Below are positions 1-8,443 of a stretch of DNA of 64,000 nucleotides, piece by piece. The notes below the pieces were generated by a model. It was not told where the DNA came from. It saw only the letters and a list, made by a program, of their open reading frames with translations, and made no database searches. Position numbers and translations under genes: made by a program. Numbering within the stretch: the stretch's first letter is position 1; every line of letters starts with the position of its first letter. The DNA comes from Dyella choica (lineage in GTDB: Bacteria > Pseudomonadota > Gammaproteobacteria > Xanthomonadales > Rhodanobacteraceae), in assembly GCF_003977665.1 (NCBI RefSeq), contig NZ_RYYV01000001.1, positions 496,001 through 560,000 of the forward strand, written 5' to 3'.

Positions 1-84
1 TTCAATGGGCTGCATGAGCAAGTCTCGTGTTCGGGACGACTTTTGAAGATTACAACCACTTGCCGGTCGATGCGGCGCGAGGCT

Positions 85-546
85 TCAAATAAGGGCAAGG
101 ACGATCGGAAATATCGTCCCCGCCGCCAGCAACATGCTTATCAGCACGTGCTTGCGCGTGTACCGATAAGCCATGTAGAGGCCCAGCAGGGTCGACACGA
201 ACAGCCCTAACGACACGAAAGCGGAGAAAATCTTCAATGGCAGCGGATGCCGGATGGCAGTCGCCGGCCCAGTCTCCTGCGTGGCGCCCGCGCCAACCCG
301 GGACGCACTTCCTTCCACGGGGCGCACGCGGCGCGCGGGCAACACGTCCGTTTGCTTCTTGTGCAGCTGCGCAGCCACCGCCAGCCACGCGGGCGGCCGA
401 TAATCGCCGTCGCGGGAGGTTTCATGCAGGCCGAACACCTGCAAGCCGCCGGTGAAGGCGAAGAACAGCACCGCGGGCGCAATGAACACGCCGATATACA
501 GATGAAGCTGTCGAGCAAGTTTCAGAAAGGTATGAGATGCGGACAT
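85..546 (-). CDS. PepSY-associated transmembrane protein
   Basis: This 153-residue inner-membrane protein begins with the pattern RQLHLYIGVFIAPAVLFFAF, typical of the first helix of PepSY-associated TM proteins. A polar linker (about residues 40-100) follows, then two more hydrophobic helices (about 103-125 and 133-153). The periplasmic PepSY domain of larger relatives is missing; the linker is short and Arg/Ala rich. Small proteins of this type are often linked to iron-uptake or reductase systems, but nothing nearby confirms that here. It is downstream of glnD on the same strand, after a structured 130-nt gap, and probably has its own promoter. The family is likely, the function unknown. Confidence 0.75.
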   Translation of the reverse strand: MSASHTFLKLARQLHLYIGVFIAPAVLFFAFTGGLQVFGLHETSRDGDYRPPAWLAVAAQLHKKQTDVLPARRVRPVEGSASRVGAGATQETGPATAIRHPLPLKIFSAFVSLGLFVSTLLGLYMAYRYTRKHVLISMLLAAGTIFPIVLALI

Positions 547-590
547 GAGGGCACGGCCTTGCAGGGCAGATTTCAGCCAAAATGGGGAAA

Positions 591-684
591 GATGATTGGC
601 GATGGCAAGCCGCCGAGACGGCTTGGCGGAAAATCATCCCATGCGATGCTTGCATAGCCGCCGGGTACATAGCCTCAGGCTATG
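591..684 (-). repeat. structured 3' region of glnD (nested inverted repeats)
   Basis: Two structures follow the glnD stop on the minus strand. CATAGCC/GGCTATG (668-684, 3-nt loop) overlaps the stop codon. Further on, GATGATT (591-597) pairs with AATCATC (632-638) and encloses CAAGCCG/CGGCTTG (606-612/619-625). No T-run follows, so a classical intrinsic terminator is not shown. mRNA 3'-end protection or a Rho-dependent end is possible. Confidence 0.45.
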
Positions 685-3328
685 CGGACAAGCTCTGTGG
701 TCCGATCCGCTCCCGCAGAGCCTGCCACAACCGCTGCTGCTGTGTCTCGCTCAACGGCTCGTTGCGGCGATCAGTGAGCTGGAAAAAGTCCTCCACGCGC
801 TCGCCAAACGTCGCAATGCGGGCATCGTGCACACGCACCTCGCAAGCCATCATCACTTGTGTGACAGCGGCAAGCAGGCCGGGACGGTCGCTACATACCA
901 GCGCCATCTGCGTGCGTCCATCGGATTGCTTGAAATCGATGCGCGGCGTCATCTGAAAGTGCTTCAAATGCCGCGACATGCTGCGTCGTGACGGCATGAT
1001 CTGCGCCGACTGCAGCAGGGCCCGATGCAGGCGTTGCTGCAATTCCTCCGCCCGCTCGGGGCTCGCTGGTTTCTGCGTTTCCGCTTCCAGCAGCGCAAAG
1101 GTGTCCATCGCCTTGCCGTCAGGCGAGCTGAGCACGCGCGCCTCCATCACCGAAAAGTGCAGGCGGTCCAGCATGGCGGTGACGTTGGCGAACAGGCCGT
1201 CTCGATCCGGCGCATAGACGAACAATTCGGTGCTGCCGCGCACCGACAGCGGATTCACCGAAATCAGCGGCAACTTGCCTTGCCCGCTCAGGATTTGGGC
1301 GCTCTGCCAGGCGATCTGCTCCGGCCGATGGCGCAGAAAGCTGACCATCGGGAAGCTGTCCCACAGCCGTTCAACCGCCATGCGGTCGTTGCCATCGGCC
1401 ATCAGCAAGGCCATGGCCTGCTCGCGGCATACCTGCACGCGCGCAACTGCGCCGGACGACGGCTTGGCCTCGCGGCGCAGGGCATAGCGTGTGGCGGTAT
1501 AGAGGTCCGCAAGCAGGCGGTCCTTCCACGCATTCCACAGGCGCGGACTGGTGCCAATGATGTCGGCGATGGTGAGCAGGTACAGCTGCCCCAGTCGTTC
1601 GCGCCCTGCCACGCTCTCGGCGAAACGGTGCACCACATCCGGATCGGTGATGTCCTGGCGCTGAGCGGTGGTGCTCATCAGCAGATGCCAGCGCACCAGC
1701 CACGCCACGCGTTCGATGTCTTCCTCAGGCAGGCCCAGTTTCCTGCCGAAGGAACGCGCATCTTCTTCGCCAAGCACGGAATGATCCCCCCCCCTTCCCT
1801 TGGCGATGTCATGAAACAGCGCCGCAAGCAGCAGCACTTCAGGCTTGGGCAAGGTCGCCCACACTTCGCATGCGAGCGGAAATTCGGCTTGCGTGGATGC
1901 ATCGGCGAATCGCGCAACGTTGCGCAGTACGCGCAGCGTGTGCTCGTCCACGGTGTAGACGTGGAACAAGTCGTATTGCATGCGGCCGAACACTTTGCCA
2001 AACGCAGGCAGAATGGCCGCAAGCAAGCCGTGGCGGTTCATGCGCCACAGCGCATCCACCGCCGGGGCGCCATGTCGCAGCAATTGCAGGAAGGAAGCGA
2101 GCACTTGTGGATCATCGGCCAGTTGCGTGCCCATCGCCGCGGTAGCCTGGTGGACGCGACGCATGGTGTCGGCGGTGAAGCCGATGACGCCTTTCTGGTC
2201 CAGTCTGGCGATGAAAATGTCCACCAGCGCCGCAGGACGGTGGGTGAACAGGTCCGGATCGCATACCGCTACGCGAGCGCCGTAGCGCACGAAATCTGCA
2301 CCGACCGGCTGCGCCACGCTGGGCGGCTCCAGCATCTCCACGAAGCGCTCGGCAATCTGCCAGCCCAGGCGTTCCACCTGGCTGGCGGCGCGATAGTAGC
2401 CCTGCATGAATTGCTCGACACCAAGGTTTCTTTCGTGCTCGTCTTCGAACCCCAGCTGCGCGGCGAGCGCGCGCTGATAGTCGAACAACAGACGTTCTTC
2501 CGGGCGCCGTGCCTCCAGATGCAAGGCGAACCGATAGCGGCGCAGTGTGGCTTCGGCCTGCAGCAGCGTGTCGCATTCGGCCGGATCGAGCAAACCTTCG
2601 GTCACCATGTCCGGAAAATCCGCCGCATGGGCCAGGCGCCTGCCGAGCCAGCGCAGCGAATCGAGCGTGCGCAATCCACCGGGGCCGTCTTTGAGGTTGG
2701 GTTCCAGGTTGTACGCGGTATCGTCGAAACGCGCATAGCGTGCGTCGCGTTCGGCCAGACGTGCCTGTAGATAAGCCTGCGGTGGCCACATGTCCGGTGC
2801 TTCCACGATGGCGCGCAGGCTGGCATCAAGCGCGGGATCGCCGGCCAGACGGCGCGCGTCGAGCAGGCTGGTGAACACGCTGGCCTCGGCAGCCGCCAGC
2901 GTCTTGCATTGCGCAGGATCACGCACGGCATGGCCGACCTTGAGGCCGATATCCCAGAAGGTGGCGAAGCATTGTTCGAGCGCACGCAAGCGTGAAGCGT
3001 CCGCATGCTGGACCAGGGCCAGCAGGTCGATGTCCGAATAGGGAAACAACAGGCCGCGTCCGAAACCGCCGATGGCGAACAGCGCCGCATCCCCGACTTC
3101 GCCCAGGCAAGCCATCCACACATGCGCCACGATGCGCGTGACCGATTCGCTGCGCCGTTGCGCGAGCACCGCGGCATCGGCGCCATCACGGAAAGCCAAG
3201 GCGATGGCCCGATCGAGGTCGCCGACGAGTTGACGCAGCGCTACACGTGCTTCGGTGGAAACACCCGAGCGCGGGACGGCAACCGGGAGGCGGGGTAATG
3301 GAGGGAGGGGTACGGCGGACGAGGTCAT
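680..3328 (-). CDS. glnD: bifunctional uridylyltransferase/uridylyl-removing enzyme GlnD
   Basis: GlnD is the glutamine sensor that uridylylates and de-uridylylates PII proteins (GlnB/GlnK), setting nitrogen assimilation. The 882-residue protein shows the family order. The nucleotidyltransferase domain has GGFGRG near residue 87 and the SDIDLL metal-binding pair near 99-101. A GlnD helical region follows. The HD domain has LFHDIAKGRGGDHS, and two C-terminal ACT domains carry APDRDGLFANV and CSDRPGLLAAV. I place the start at 3328 (MTSSAVPL). Earlier in-frame ATGs at 3373 and 3379 would translate an intergenic palindromic repeat. The HD motif is encoded across a run of nine identical bases (1786-1794), yet the frame is intact. 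It lies downstream of map, as in xanthomonads. Confidence 0.97.
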   Translation of the reverse strand: MTSSAVPLPPLPRLPVAVPRSGVSTEARVALRQLVGDLDRAIALAFRDGADAAVLAQRRSESVTRIVAHVWMACLGEVGDAALFAIGGFGRGLLFPYSDIDLLALVQHADASRLRALEQCFATFWDIGLKVGHAVRDPAQCKTLAAAEASVFTSLLDARRLAGDPALDASLRAIVEAPDMWPPQAYLQARLAERDARYARFDDTAYNLEPNLKDGPGGLRTLDSLRWLGRRLAHAADFPDMVTEGLLDPAECDTLLQAEATLRRYRFALHLEARRPEERLLFDYQRALAAQLGFEDEHERNLGVEQFMQGYYRAASQVERLGWQIAERFVEMLEPPSVAQPVGADFVRYGARVAVCDPDLFTHRPAALVDIFIARLDQKGVIGFTADTMRRVHQATAAMGTQLADDPQVLASFLQLLRHGAPAVDALWRMNRHGLLAAILPAFGKVFGRMQYDLFHVYTVDEHTLRVLRNVARFADASTQAEFPLACEVWATLPKPEVLLLAALFHDIAKGRGGDHSVLGEEDARSFGRKLGLPEEDIERVAWLVRWHLLMSTTAQRQDITDPDVVHRFAESVAGRERLGQLYLLTIADIIGTSPRLWNAWKDRLLADLYTATRYALRREAKPSSGAVARVQVCREQAMALLMADGNDRMAVERLWDSFPMVSFLRHRPEQIAWQSAQILSGQGKLPLISVNPLSVRGSTELFVYAPDRDGLFANVTAMLDRLHFSVMEARVLSSPDGKAMDTFALLEAETQKPASPERAEELQQRLHRALLQSAQIMPSRRSMSRHLKHFQMTPRIDFKQSDGRTQMALVCSDRPGLLAAVTQVMMACEVRVHDARIATFGERVEDFFQLTDRRNEPLSETQQQRLWQALRERIGPQSLSA

Positions 3329-3353
3329 CCGGCAGCTTGCCTGGCGCATAAGT

Positions 3354-3414
3354 TTGGGGGCTGGCCCCAACATTGCCATATCAATCGGGATGCTGCTGGG
3401 GTTCGCGCCCCAGC
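3354..3414. repeat. paired GYTGGGRT-type intergenic palindromes
   Basis: Two hairpins lie between map and glnD. TTGGGG/CCCCAA is at 3354-3359/3365-3370, and GCTGGGG/CCCCAGC is at 3395-3401/3408-3414. They belong to the same dispersed family as the elements near 30862, 34811, 37680, 45310 and 54634. Unit starts here are 41 nt apart, like the other paired copies. Confidence 0.7.
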
Positions 3415-3429
3415 CTGCTGTGCGTCCGA

Positions 3430-4194
3430 TCAGGCGTCCGGCCAGGGGGTCAGAATCTCAAACCCGTCATCCGTCACGGCGATGGTGTGCTCCCACTGCG
3501 CCGACAACGAGTGATCCTTGGTAACCACTGTCCAGCCGTCCGGCAGCTGCTTGGTCTGCGGCTTGCCGGCATTGATCATCGGCTCGACCGTGAAGGTCAT
3601 ACCCTTCTGCAGCACCACGCCCGTGGCAGGCTTGCCGTAGTGCAGGACCTGCGGCTCGTCGTGATAGACCTTGCCGATGCCGTGGCCGCAATATTCGCGC
3701 ACCACCGAAAAGCCAGCCGCCTCGGCATGCTTCTGGATCGCGTGACCGACATCACCCAGGGTGGCGCCGGGACGCACGGCCTGAATGCCGCGCATCATCG
3801 CCTCATAGGCGGTTTCCACCAGGCGCTTGGCCAGCACGCCGGGCGTGCCCACGTAGTACATGCGGCTGGTATCGCCGTGCCAGCCGTCTTTGATGACGGT
3901 GACGTCCAGATTGATGATGTCGCCGTCCTTCAGCACCTTGCCGGGACTGGGAATGCCGTGGCAAATCACGTGGTTGACCGAGGTGCACAGGGTCTTGGGG
4001 AAGCCGTGGTAGCCCACGTTGGCGGGAATCGACTTCTGCACGTTCACGATGTGCTCGTAAGCGAGCCGGTCCAGGTCTTCGGTGGTGACCCCGGGTTTCA
4101 CATGCTCCTTGAGCATGGCCAGCACTTCAGCCGCCAGCTGGCCGGCGATGCGCATGCCTTCGAGGTCTTGGGCGGATTTGAGGGTGATTGCCAT
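3430..4194 (-). CDS. map: type I methionyl aminopeptidase
   Basis: This enzyme removes the N-terminal methionine from nascent proteins in the cytosol. The 254-residue sequence has the full type I pita-bread fold signature. The metal ligands are visible as the two Asp of NLDVTVIKDGWHGDTS, the His of YCGHGIGKVYH, the Glu of FTVEPM and the Glu of AQWEHT. The start at 4194 gives MAITLKSAQDLEGMRIAG, matching the family N-terminus; 15 upstream in-frame codons have no family similarity and are excluded. It is divergent from rpsB across a 313-nt region, a common arrangement in gammaproteobacteria, and lies upstream of glnD on the same strand. Confidence 0.97.
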   Translation of the reverse strand: MAITLKSAQDLEGMRIAGQLAAEVLAMLKEHVKPGVTTEDLDRLAYEHIVNVQKSIPANVGYHGFPKTLCTSVNHVICHGIPSPGKVLKDGDIINLDVTVIKDGWHGDTSRMYYVGTPGVLAKRLVETAYEAMMRGIQAVRPGATLGDVGHAIQKHAEAAGFSVVREYCGHGIGKVYHDEPQVLHYGKPATGVVLQKGMTFTVEPMINAGKPQTKQLPDGWTVVTKDHSLSAQWEHTIAVTDDGFEILTPWPDA

Positions 4195-4240
4195 AGGTCC
4201 AGTCAGATATGGCGGCAATCCGGCCGAAAACCAGGCCAAC

Positions 4241-4270
4241 TTGCCGCGAAGCGGTGGTCCCGGCTACAAT
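4241..4270 (+). promoter_or_regulatory. putative sigma70 promoter of rpsB-tsf
   Basis: A TTGCCG box (4241-4246) and TACAAT (4265-4270) are separated by 18 nt and point toward rpsB. Initiation would be near 4277 and give a leader of about 230 nt before the rpsB ATG, consistent with the long regulated rpsB leaders of gammaproteobacteria. The rest of the map-rpsB interval holds only this promoter and leader; I see no gene in it. Confidence 0.6.
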
Positions 4271-4442
4271 TTCCGGGTTTTGCAGACCGCTTCCGGCCAC
4301 GAATGACCGCACACGGCGCAAAGCGAAGCGGGATTGTAACCGCCATGCGGTGCAAGCCCAACCAATGCCACACACGTATCGGCACCGTCTTCGGGGTGCT
4401 GTAGCCGTCCCTCTCCTAGCCTCGAGGGCGCTACGGTCGAAG

Positions 4443-4472
4443 CCGGGGGTACGTGGAGGTCCCAACCCCCGG
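4443..4472 (+). promoter_or_regulatory. rpsB leader hairpin (possible S2 autoregulatory site)
   Basis: CCGGGGGT (4443-4450) pairs perfectly with ACCCCCGG (4465-4472) around a 14-nt loop, 35 nt before the rpsB start. S2 is known to repress its own rpsB-tsf mRNA through the leader in gammaproteobacteria. The hairpin is seen; its identity with that control element is inferred from position. Confidence 0.5.
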
Positions 4473-4507
4473 GCCACTCGAACAAGGCCCATTGCAGGAG
4501 TACTACC

Positions 4508-5404
4508 ATGGCTCAAGTCACCATGCGCCAGATGCTGGAAGCTGGCGTGCATTTCGGTCACCAGACCCGCTACTGGAACCCGAAGATGGCCCCGTACATC
4601 TTTGGCGCCCGCGGCAAGATCCACATCATCAACCTCGAGAAGACCCTGCCGCTGTTCACCGACGCGATGAACTTCCTGTCGGGTCTGGCCCAGAAGCGCG
4701 GCACCGTGCTGTTCGTGGGCACCAAGCGCTCCGCCCGCGAAGCCCTGGCCGAAGAAGCCGCCCGCGCCGGCATGCCCTTCGTCACCGCCCGCTGGCTCGG
4801 CGGCATGCTGACCAACTTCCGCACCGTCAAGCAGTCGGTCGCCCGCCTGAAGGAACTGGAAGCGGCCGAGACCGACGGCAGCTTCGACAAGCTGGTCAAG
4901 CATGAAGTGCTGGCCCGTCGTCGCGAGCGCGCCAAGCTGGAAAACTCCCTCGGCGGCATCAAGAACATGAACCGCCTGCCTGACGCGCTGTTCGTGATCG
5001 ACATCGGCCATGAAAACATTGCCGTGCAGGAAGCCAAGAAGCTCGGCATCCCGGTGATCGCGGTGGTCGATACCAACTACAACCCGGAACTGGTGGACTA
5101 CCCCATCCCGGGCAACGATGACGCGATCCGCGCCATCCAGCTGTACTCCCGCGCCGCCGCCGATTCGATCCTCGAAGGCAAGGCTGCCGCTCCGGCCGCC
5201 GCCCAGGGCGATGCCAACGAATTCGTCGAGCTGGACGAGCAAGGCAATCCGGTCGCCAAGGAAGAAGATGAACGCCGCGCCGCCCCGCCGCGCCGCAACC
5301 CGCCGCCCAAGAAGGGCGCCGGCCGTGGCGACCGTGACGGTGGCCGTGGCAACCGTGGCGGCCGTGGCGGCCGTGCGCAACACGACACCAGCGACGCCGA
5401 CTAA
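4508..5404 (+). CDS. rpsB: 30S ribosomal protein S2
   Basis: S2 is a late-assembling protein of the small subunit, needed for S1 docking. The 298-residue sequence opens with the canonical [20 protein letters not shown] and keeps the core S2 fold to about residue 230. A 55-60 residue basic, Gly/Arg-rich tail then follows (repeats of [16 protein letters not shown] type), longer than the 241-residue E. coli protein. Extended charged tails are seen in xanthomonad S2. An AGGAG ribosome-binding site lies 8 nt upstream of the ATG. The gene is the first of the rpsB-tsf operon, with a promoter near 4270 and a structured leader. Confidence 0.98.
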   Translation: MAQVTMRQMLEAGVHFGHQTRYWNPKMAPYIFGARGKIHIINLEKTLPLFTDAMNFLSGLAQKRGTVLFVGTKRSAREALAEEAARAGMPFVTARWLGGMLTNFRTVKQSVARLKELEAAETDGSFDKLVKHEVLARRRERAKLENSLGGIKNMNRLPDALFVIDIGHENIAVQEAKKLGIPVIAVVDTNYNPELVDYPIPGNDDAIRAIQLYSRAAADSILEGKAAAPAAAQGDANEFVELDEQGNPVAKEEDERRAAPPRRNPPPKKGAGRGDRDGGRGNRGGRGGRAQHDTSDAD

Positions 5405-5414
5405 GTCTTAAAAC

Positions 5415-5440
5415 GCGCCGGACGCAGCAGCGTCCGGCGC
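5415..5440 (+). promoter_or_regulatory. perfect hairpin between rpsB and tsf (attenuator-like)
   Basis: GCGCCGGACGC (5415-5425) and GCGTCCGGCGC (5430-5440) form a perfect 11-bp stem with an AGCA loop in the 56-nt rpsB-tsf gap. It is not followed by a T-run, so partial attenuation, RNA processing or mRNA stabilisation is more likely than full termination. Confidence 0.65.
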
Positions 5441-5460
5441 CCCAAGTTTCCGAGGATCCC

Positions 5461-6342
5461 ATGAGCAATATTTCCGCCCAACTGGTCAAGGAACTCCGCG
5501 AGCGTTCTGGCGCCGGCATGATGGAATGCAAGAAGGCGCTGGTCGAGAACAACGGCGACATCGAGGTCGCGATGGAATGGCTGCGCAAGTCGGGCCTCGC
5601 CAAGGCCGACAAGAAGGCCAGTCGCGTAGCGGCCGAAGGCCGCATCGTCACCGCCCAGGCCGACGGCAACGCCGTGCTGGTGGAGGTGAACTGCGAAACC
5701 GACTTCGTGACCAAGAACCCCGACTTCGTGAAGTTCAGCGACAACGTCGCCGAGATCGCACTGAAGTCCGGCGCCAAGGATGTCGACACGCTGAAGGCTG
5801 CCGCCTATCCGGACGGCGGCAGCGTGGAAGAAGCCTCCAAGGCCCTGATTGCCACCATCGGTGAGAACATCCAGGTCCGCCGCATGGCGCAGGCGTCCAA
5901 CAGCGGCGTCATCGCCAGCTATGTCCACGGCGGCCGCATCGGCGTGCTGGTCACGCTGAAGGGTGGCTCCGAAGAGCTGGCCAAGGGCATCGCCATGCAC
6001 GTGGCTGCGATGAATCCGCAGTTCGTGCGCACCGAGGACGTGCCGGCCGACTTCCTGGCCAAGGAAAAGGACATCGCGCTGAGCCAGATGTCCGACAAGG
6101 AAAAGAACAAGCCGGCCGACATCCTGGAAAAGATCGTCAACGGCAAGGTCGCCAAGATCATTTCCGAAGTCACCCTGCTCGGCCAGGCCTACGTGCTGGA
6201 CACCAACGTTACCGTCACCGAGGCGCTGAAGAAGGAAGGCGCGGACGTGATCACGGTGGCTCGCCTGGCCGTTGGCGAAGGCATCGAAAAGGTGGAAGAA
6301 GACTTCGCCGCTGAAGTGATGAAGCAGGCAGGCCTGGCGTAA
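5461..6342 (+). CDS. tsf: translation elongation factor Ts
   Basis: EF-Ts is the guanine nucleotide exchange factor that recycles EF-Tu-GDP. The 293-residue protein begins [20 protein letters not shown] and has the TDFV motif ([12 protein letters not shown]) that contacts EF-Tu, near residues 80-90. Length is close to that of E. coli EF-Ts (283). It lies 56 nt after rpsB and is presumably cotranscribed with it; a strong intrinsic terminator follows 27 nt after the stop. An imperfect GAGG ribosome-binding site precedes the ATG. Confidence 0.98.
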   Translation: MSNISAQLVKELRERSGAGMMECKKALVENNGDIEVAMEWLRKSGLAKADKKASRVAAEGRIVTAQADGNAVLVEVNCETDFVTKNPDFVKFSDNVAEIALKSGAKDVDTLKAAAYPDGGSVEEASKALIATIGENIQVRRMAQASNSGVIASYVHGGRIGVLVTLKGGSEELAKGIAMHVAAMNPQFVRTEDVPADFLAKEKDIALSQMSDKEKNKPADILEKIVNGKVAKIISEVTLLGQAYVLDTNVTVTEALKKEGADVITVARLAVGEGIEKVEEDFAAEVMKQAGLA

Positions 6343-6368
6343 ATCGCCGCGCTTCGCTTGCAGCAAGG

Positions 6369-6393
6369 GGCCGCGGGAAACCGCGGCCTTTTT
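6369..6393 (+). terminator. intrinsic terminator of rpsB-tsf
   Basis: GGCCGCGG (6369-6376), a GAAA tetraloop and CCGCGGCC (6381-6388) are followed directly by five T residues and a further T-rich stretch. It starts 27 nt after the tsf stop and is a textbook Rho-independent terminator. Confidence 0.93.
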
Positions 6394-6463
6394 GCTTTTC
6401 TTGGACACTCTCGGCCCCGCTTCGGCGCTGGTCGGGGCCTGCCCCCGAACCGAAGTCGTGCAC

Positions 6464-6889
6464 TCAGGTCACTTGCCGCAATGGGGCAGGCGCCGGTTTC
6501 ACGCGCGGCTGCAACAGGTCCCACTTGTTGCCATACAAATCCTCGAACACTGCCACGATGCCATACGGCTCTTCGCGCGGCTGCTCAAGGAAACGCACGC
6601 CGCGCGAACGCATCGCCTGATAGCGCGCGTAGAAATCGTCGACGTGCAAGAACAGGAAGACACGCCCGCCACCTTGCTCTCCAACATAGCTGTCCTGTTC
6701 GGCAGTACTGGCCTGGGCCAGCAACAGGCGTGTTTCGCGCGAGCCCGGCGGTGCCAACAATACCCAGCGCTTGCCTTTGCCCAACGGAGTGTCCTCGACC
6801 AACTCGAAATCCAGGCAACCGGTGTAGAACGCAATCGCCTCGTCATAGTCTCGCACCAGCAATGCAATGGCGGCGATGGTGTGGTGCAT
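6464..6889 (-). CDS. VOC-superfamily (glyoxalase-like) protein
   Basis: This 141-residue protein has two beta-alpha-beta-beta-beta modules of the vicinal oxygen chelate fold: MHHTIAAIALLVRDYDEAIA with FYTGCLDFELVEDTP at the start and FEDLYGNKWDLLQP near the end. The last motif places Asp where many VOC enzymes carry the metal-binding Glu, so metal chemistry is uncertain and the substrate cannot be named. The start at 6889 has a CGGAG ribosome-binding site. The long upstream extension of the frame (to 7057) runs through the pyrH promoter region and is rejected. It is divergent from pyrH and convergent with tsf. Confidence 0.85.
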   Translation of the reverse strand: MHHTIAAIALLVRDYDEAIAFYTGCLDFELVEDTPLGKGKRWVLLAPPGSRETRLLLAQASTAEQDSYVGEQGGGRVFLFLHVDDFYARYQAMRSRGVRFLEQPREEPYGIVAVFEDLYGNKWDLLQPRVKPAPAPLRQVT

Positions 6890-6946
6890 GGCGAACTCCG
6901 GTCGTGGCTGCGCCTTGAGCTTTACAGAGCATAAAAGTATGACGCG

Positions 6947-6975
6947 CTGACGTCTGCGGCGACGTCCGCTACAAT
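6947..6975 (+). promoter_or_regulatory. putative sigma70 promoter of pyrH
   Basis: CTGACG (6947-6952) and TACAAT (6970-6975) are separated by 17 nt, an optimal spacing. The predicted leader before the pyrH ATG is about 90 nt. Confidence 0.65.
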
Positions 6976-6990
6976 GCGGTCGTTTTGCTT

Positions 6991-7013
6991 GGGGCATTTG
7001 TACACGATGCCCC
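6991..7013 (+). promoter_or_regulatory. hairpin in the pyrH 5' leader
   Basis: GGGGCAT (6991-6997) pairs with ATGCCCC (7007-7013) across a 9-nt loop, 60 nt before pyrH and about 10 nt after the predicted transcription start. Regulation at this hairpin is inference; the pairing is seen. Confidence 0.5.
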
Positions 7014-7072
7014 GACGGCGATCCGGGAACAACCCTTCCCGCTGCCCCTCCCCCCAACCATCCGGAGCCCTC

Positions 7073-7795
7073 ATGAGCGACCCGCTAAAGTATCAACGCA
7101 TCCTGCTCAAACTCTCCGGCGAAGCATTGATGGGGGAGGCCGATTACGGCATCGACCCCAAGGTCATCGGCCGGCTGGCCGATGAAATCATCGAAGTTCA
7201 GAAGATCGGCGTGCAGATCGGCGTGGTCATCGGCGGCGGCAACATCTTCCGCGGCGCCGGCCTGGCTGCCGCCGGCATGGATCGCGTCACCGGCGATCAC
7301 ATGGGCATGCTGGCCACCGTGATGAATGCGCTGGCGATGCAGGATGCCATCGAGAAACGCGGCGGCTTTGCCCGCGTGATGAGCGCTATCCAGATCCATG
7401 ACGTGGCCGAGGATTTCATCCGCCGCCGCGCCATTCGCCACATCGAAAAAGGCCGCATCGTGCTGTTCGCCGCCGGCACCGGCAACCCTTTCTTTACCAC
7501 CGACTCGGCCGCGGCACTGCGCGCCATCGAAGTGGGCGCCGATCTGTTGCTCAAGGCCACCAAGGTCGACGGGGTATACACCGCCGACCCGGCCAAGCAC
7601 AGTGACGCCAAGCGCTTCGATCGACTTACCTACGACCAGGTGATCGAGCGCAAGCTGGCCGTGATGGATACCGCCGCGATAGCGCTATGCCGCGACCAGC
7701 GCATGCCATTGCGCATTTACGACATGACCGTGCCGGGCAATCTTATGCGCATCATGCACGGCGAGCCGATCGGTACGCTGGTCGACGCCAGCTGA
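7073..7795 (+). CDS. pyrH: UMP kinase
   Basis: UMP kinase phosphorylates UMP to UDP with ATP and is usually activated by GTP and inhibited by UTP in bacteria. The 240-residue amino-acid-kinase-fold protein shows [12 protein letters not shown] near residue 10, the glycine-rich [11 protein letters not shown] near 55, [17 protein letters not shown] near 140 and VDGVYTADP near 165. The start at 7073 (MSDPLKYQR) has a CGGAG ribosome-binding site; the 33 upstream codons in frame are leader. It begins the cell-envelope and lipid cluster and is followed by frr after 90 nt. Confidence 0.98.
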   Translation: MSDPLKYQRILLKLSGEALMGEADYGIDPKVIGRLADEIIEVQKIGVQIGVVIGGGNIFRGAGLAAAGMDRVTGDHMGMLATVMNALAMQDAIEKRGGFARVMSAIQIHDVAEDFIRRRAIRHIEKGRIVLFAAGTGNPFFTTDSAAALRAIEVGADLLLKATKVDGVYTADPAKHSDAKRFDRLTYDQVIERKLAVMDTAAIALCRDQRMPLRIYDMTVPGNLMRIMHGEPIGTLVDAS

Positions 7796-7885
7796 CCAGC
7801 CGACTTCTACCCCTTCCCCCGCCACGAAGAGGGGCGGAAAGTTACTGCTATACTTGCCGGCTTGCACGCCATCGGGTGATTTCCC

Positions 7886-8443
7886 ATGCTCAACGACATC
7901 AAACGCGATGCCCAGACCCGCATGGGCAAGAGCATCGATGCCCTCAAGCACGACTTGTCCCGCCTGCGTACCGGCCGTGCTAGCACGACGCTGGTCGATG
8001 GCATCAAGGTGCCCTACTACGGCTCCGACATGCCGCTGAACCAGGTGGCAACGGTTGCCTTGGCCGACGGGCGTTCGATCATCATCACGCCGTTCGAGAA
8101 GAACATGGTCGGCCCGGTCGAAAAGGCCTTGCTGGCTTCCGATCTAGGCATTACACCCACCACGGCCGGCACGGTGATCCGCCTGAACATGCCTCCGCTC
8201 ACCGAGGAGCGCCGCCGCGAACTGGCCAAGCACGTGTCGCACGAAGGCGAGAATGCAAAGATCGCCATCCGCAATGTGCGCCGCGATGCACTGCAGCACG
8301 TGAAGGACCTGCTCAAGGAAAAGAAGATCACCGAGGACGAGGAACGGCGGGCGGATGATGAGATCCAAAAGCTCACCGACCAGTTTGTCAAGGAAGTCGA
8401 CAAGCTGGCCAAGGCCAAGGAAGAAGAGTTGATGTCCATGTAA
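7886..8443 (+). CDS. frr: ribosome recycling factor
   Basis: RRF acts with EF-G to split post-termination ribosomes. The 185-residue protein is the standard length and starts MLNDIKRDAQTRMGKSIDAL. It contains the conserved LRTGRAS segment near residue 30 and a charged C-terminal helix ending KLAKAKEEELMSM. The pyrH-frr order is conserved across bacteria. A GGGTGA element serves as ribosome-binding site. A 266-nt gap without a credible gene separates it from uppS. Confidence 0.98.
   Translation: MLNDIKRDAQTRMGKSIDALKHDLSRLRTGRASTTLVDGIKVPYYGSDMPLNQVATVALADGRSIIITPFEKNMVGPVEKALLASDLGITPTTAGTVIRLNMPPLTEERRRELAKHVSHEGENAKIAIRNVRRDALQHVKDLLKEKKITEDEERRADDEIQKLTDQFVKEVDKLAKAKEEELMSM

Noticed and set aside
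1786-1794. Frameshift in glnD at the homopolymer
   Set aside because: The HD motif and both ACT domains continue in the same frame, so the gene is intact as given.
1025-2770. Long open frame (581 codons) opposite glnD
   Set aside because: It is antisense to a full-length GlnD, has no recognisable domain, and is the GC-bias shadow expected for a gene with G/C third positions.
3329-3379. Longer GlnD start at 3373 or 3379
   Set aside because: The extra residues translate an intergenic palindromic repeat; the family N-terminus fits ATG 3328.
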